DNA from: an uncultured Lachnospiraceae bacterium
GTDB taxonomy: Bacteria > Bacillota > Clostridia > Lachnospirales > Lachnospiraceae
NCBI GenBank assembly: GCA_900544685.1
Contig: UQWA01000052.1
Span: 1-5,835, forward strand
Direction: 5' to 3'
Length of the DNA: 5,835 nt
A program made the translations under genes and the position numbers. Below, in pieces: positions 5,822 through 5,835 of this stretch (position 1 is its first letter; every line of letters begins with the position of its first letter). The notes beneath the pieces are model-generated. The model did not search any database and was not told the DNA's origin. It saw only the letters and a list, made by a program, of their open reading frames with translations.

Positions 5822-5835
5822 AGGGAGTAGCTTTA

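Noticed and set aside
1..5835. CRISPR array, prophage or anti-phage defence system
   Set aside because: No regularly spaced repeats, no integrase, transposase or phage structural genes, and no nuclease or toxin-antitoxin signatures were found on either strand.

Overview
The window looks like chromosomal DNA of a low-to-mid GC, spore-forming, anaerobic Firmicute. A gut-type Lachnospiraceae (Blautia/Dorea/Ruminococcus gnavus-like) fits best. This rests on protein style (CotF/ferritin-like coat protein, SseB-domain protein, MATE transporter, small XRE regulator next to a YczE-like membrane protein), strong AGGAGG-type ribosome binding sites and intrinsic terminators. The taxon is inferred from recognition, not from a search.

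Layout. (1) 22-599: a broken gene for a membrane-anchored polyferredoxin-like 4Fe-4S protein, whose two halves lie in different frames across an apparent internal deletion. (2) 751-1834: a small XRE/HTH regulator followed on the same strand by a six-to-seven-helix membrane protein of the YczE/DUF6198 type, a likely two-gene unit. (3) 2003-3040: a secreted GH5 (subfamily 2, Bacillus Cel5A/Egl-like) endoglucanase with both catalytic glutamates, interrupted by one in-frame TAG where close relatives have the Trp of a T-W-S-Q motif. (4) 3042-3084: a long hairpin that can serve as a terminator between convergent genes. (5) 3112-3570, minus strand: a ferritin-like/spore-coat protein with a complete-looking diiron ligand set. 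(6) 3571-3907: a divergent AT-rich intergenic region with a good extended -10 promoter for the plus strand. (7) 3908-5706: an SseB N-terminal-domain protein and a full-length MATE efflux protein, probably one operon, closed by a clear intrinsic terminator at 5736-5779. (8) 5803-5821: a perfect hairpin at the window edge, possibly the start of another element.

I see no phage genes, transposase, CRISPR array, tRNA or rRNA. The intact genes are ordinary for such a genome. The unusual signal is decay: two of the seven genes are disrupted while their conserved motifs are still recognisable, which suggests recent inactivation, phase-variable or strain-specific loss, or sequence error. I did not find a convincing new multi-gene system. 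The items most worth checking are the amber codon in the cellulase, the collapsed polyferredoxin gene and the diiron-type ligands in the coat-family protein.
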